Positions 48,700-51,558 of a stretch of DNA of 51,558 bases are shown here, in pieces (within the stretch, counting starts at the first letter, position 1; every line of letters begins with the position of its first letter). Origin of the DNA: Rhizophagus sp. LPA8_4_AMF (lineage: Eukaryota > Glomeromycota > Glomeromycetes > Glomerales > Glomeraceae); assembly GCA_021464525.1 (NCBI GenBank), contig JADRCO010000122.1, positions 1-51,558 of the forward strand. The letters are read 5' to 3'. The notes under the pieces were generated by a model. The model did no database searches, was not told the DNA's origin, and saw only the letters and a list, made by a program, of their open reading frames with translations. The position numbers were made by a program, and so were the translations under genes.

Positions 48700-51558
48700 T
48701 TATTCTTAGAGTAGAAGAAATGACGAAAAAAAATGATGAAATGACCAAAGGTTAAATAAAAGAAAAAATTTTTTTTTTTTTTTTTTTTTGTATATATATA
48801 TATATATATTGTTCCGATTAACAGAATGAAAAAAAGAGAACTTTCACTTTTTTGAAAAAAAGGTTCAGGATTTCAAGATTATTGCAAGTATTTATAAAGG
48901 TGACAAAAAGAAAGTATAATTTACGAGATATAAAAGGTAAAGATTTTATCCATGCATTTTTTATATCAACACCAATACAAAAATGACAAATCGGCTAATT
49001 TAGATTAACTAAATATGGACTAAACTCATTAATTGCGATACGGTGTATATACTAACTCTATATAATAAATAAGAGTTCAACACAATAAATATTAAATGCA
49101 TAAATAACCAATTAATAGATAATCTACTAAGTATGACGCATTTTATTAATATGAACGCATGTTAAAAGTGACTTAATAGGTAACAAAACCGAGTCGGTTT
49201 CGTCATACAAACAAAAAGTTGTTCAAAAATTATTTATTATTTAAAATTTAAAATACAATTACGTTATTTATTCATCCAATTATACATTATTTTAACGATA
49301 AAGTTTATTATTGTATAATATTTTGTAAAAATAGCAGATACAAATTGTTACAATTACCATAATTTTAAAAAAAATTTCCCCTTCTTCTAATCGATTTAAT
49401 TCAATATTTTTTTTTTTGTGTAGTAATTTAGTAAACTGTATTACATATTGTAAACACGAGATGTTGAATGAAGTGCTTTGCATCAAAACATCACATATGT
49501 CAATTTACGCAATTACGCGTCAATCAAACTTAAAAATACTGTATTTTAAATGTGATAATTTAATAATTATCACCAAGAATTATTATCATATCACATTCCT
49601 CTTTCGTGTACCGGATAATTATAAAATTATATATGTAACAATGGCGCTGACCGCTTTGTGTACTGGATAAGAAAACATATTACTAACTAATATTACATTG
49701 TATCAGAACGGGAATATACTTAGATGGTCAAGTGAATTATATTTTTTTTAAAGACATAGCCGAATCTCCTTTTTTTACAAAACGGCGTTATGGAACGTGG
49801 CGCAAGTTCTGACAAAATCCGAGGATATTTAAAAGTGGAATTCACAGAATTCATAGCCGGTACAAATGGCAAATAAGTAATATTTGGTTATCTGGACAAT
49901 TTAAAGTAAAACAATCAATACTATCGATACTATCGATACTACCAATACTATCAATACTACCAATATTATCAATACTATCAATATTATCGATAGTATCAAA
50001 TACTATGCAATTACTTTGGAAATAACATCAGGAATTTATACAAGAAATACAAGAAATTCTAATTTTAGTTTCTGTTCTTTCTGATGTATCACGTACCACC
50101 ACTTTTCCTATTTAGGTGGTCATCACACGTAAAAAATACCTTATCGGAATAAAAAATATTGTAATTATACAATGAATAAAATTAATTAAATAAAAATTTT
50201 TTAACATTGTTCACTAACACATCGAATTACATTGATACAATCAAATTTTGATTCTAAGTCTAATCAAGTTTAATCTTTCGTGATATAAATTGAAAAGGGA
50301 TAAACTTTGAAATTCGGATGTTCCGTTCCCGTTAAGAAGGATATTCCTTAATTAATAAGCTATTGTTCATATTTTGATTTTTAATCTTAACTATTTTTAT
50401 TATTAATTTTCTAATTTTACATTGTCATCCGAATTACAGTCTATCAGCAAATCAAATGTAATATATCATAATAATGACAACTAAATTTAGAAGGTTACAA
50501 GAATTTTTCCTTTTTTTAAAATTACTTGTAAAATACTTGAAAAAAACATGTTTAATGTCAAAATAAAAAATATATATATATATATATATTTTTTCTAATC
50601 TATATTTATTTATTTACTCACTGTAGAAAAATTTTCATTTTAAACCAGATAAAAAAAATGCAGTTAAAAATTAAATTAAATTAGTTAAATTAGTTAAATT
50701 AGTTAAATTTGAGTTTATAAATAAAATCTGGTTTTTTTTTTTCAACAAACAATAAAGTTTATTTAACATGACACGATATATTGCGTAATGTACATCCGAT
50801 CACGCATGCTTTATTTCAATTATCTCCCCCTTAAAAGTTTTAAATCAATATAATGAATTAGGAAATTTGGTACTTTATGTTTTAATTTTGTTAATTCCTT
50901 TGACATCTGGAATTTCCAAATCCGTTTATTTTTTCGATAAATTTGATCGAAATAAAACCAAAAAAGGTTGATTAGCGTGATTACCATTTTTTACATTTTT
51001 TTAATGAAAAAAAAAAATAAATAAAATTAATAAAGATAAATATGCAAAAATGCATAAAAAATAAACAAAAAGGAAAAAAAAAAAAAAATTTCCTTCTTAA
51101 TTCATATCGTGAAAAAAAACAAAAGATAACGGAGATCCTCCGAAATAATGATCTCATATATACATTTATATCCGTAACAATATAATAATCTTTTTTATAA
51201 AAAGTGTTCATTAAACTTTAAATGCATCTATCATATATCTCATTGTTTTACCATTTTAAGAATTTCATTGTTAATTCTTGGCATTATGATAAACGGTATA
51301 TATAATAATATTAAATATTATAATTATATTATAATTACAAAAAAAAAAAAAGATAAAACTTTGTTTTAAAAAAAAAAACTTCTTTCTTATCATCTAATAA
51401 TCAAATAAATAAATAAATATGTATGTATATGCATTTTTTTTTTAAAATTATGTATGTTTTTAAACTATACAGTTTTTTTTTTTTTTTAAGATAATACAAA
51501 ATTTTTTTTTTTTAATATTTACTAAATACAATAAAAATTTCATTTTTTTTAAATTAAA
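48700..51558. other. AT-rich intergenic DNA, no gene supported
   Basis: The first few hundred bases contain the promoter of the minus-strand gene, with a T run and an AT dinucleotide repeat at about 48767-48810. Further on are a 9-bp minisatellite (49914-50004), a TA microsatellite (about 50570-50590), a TAGTTAAAT tandem repeat (about 50680-50712) and many homopolymers. Short frames on both strands show no coding character. Confidence 0.5.
49914..50004. repeat. 9-bp minisatellite (AATACTATC units)
   Basis: About nine tandem copies of a 9-bp unit AATACTATC with variants AATACTACC, GATACTATC and AATATTATC, ending in an inverted copy (GATAGTATC). The core resembles the DTI-coding repeat of the glycosyltransferase gene at 45340-45405. 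Confidence 0.8.

Overview
This window looks like nuclear DNA from a filamentous fungus, most likely an arbuscular mycorrhizal fungus (Glomeromycotina, Rhizophagus-like). That placement is inferred from composition and gene content: very high A+T, long homopolymer and AT-rich spacers, many introns of about 60-110 nt with GT..AG ends, a small F-box gene, fungal-type glycosyltransferases, a fungal G-alpha subunit and TOR. No prokaryotic operon signals, tRNAs or rRNAs were recognised. Gene models were spliced by hand from the sequence. Most junctions were checked for reading frame and family conservation, but none has transcript support.

Layout. Positions 1-8.4 kb are AT-rich repeat territory with no convincing gene. 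They contain a fold-back element (1066-1243), a palindrome-filled MITE (3692-4160) and a Tc1/mariner-type element with TA target duplications (4278-5510), which sits inside an older inverted-repeat element (4177-5663). Next come a two-part glycosyltransferase (8470-10334, GT31-like N half plus GT34 C half) and an F-box protein (10815-11557). Uricase (12038-13153, minus) and the spliceosomal factor cactin (13295-16601, plus) are divergent over a 141-bp spacer. The TOR kinase gene (17104-26258, minus) and a heterotrimeric G-protein alpha subunit (26487-28439, plus) are divergent over a 228-bp spacer. A large 22-exon gene (29313-37978, plus) encodes a protein I assign to the UNC79 family, the HEAT-repeat auxiliary subunit of NALCN-type cation channels, and it carries two C1-like zinc fingers. 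A 6-kb AT-rich gap follows. Two single-pass membrane glycosyltransferases with O-fucosyltransferase-like features lie on the minus strand (44020-45567 and 47009-48699). The last 2.9 kb is AT-rich spacer with minisatellites.

How the genes relate. TOR, G-alpha and the channel-subunit homologue are all signalling genes that lie next to one another. Only the TOR/G-alpha pair shares an obvious potential control region. Three of the genes are probable Golgi/ER glycosyltransferases. Uricase belongs to purine and nitrogen recycling. The points most worth a second look are the fungal UNC79-like protein with C1 fingers, the GT31-like/GT34 fusion, a 5-nt microexon in the G-alpha gene, a probable GC-AG intron in the UNC79-like gene, and a 16-nt last exon that completes the TOR FATC domain.
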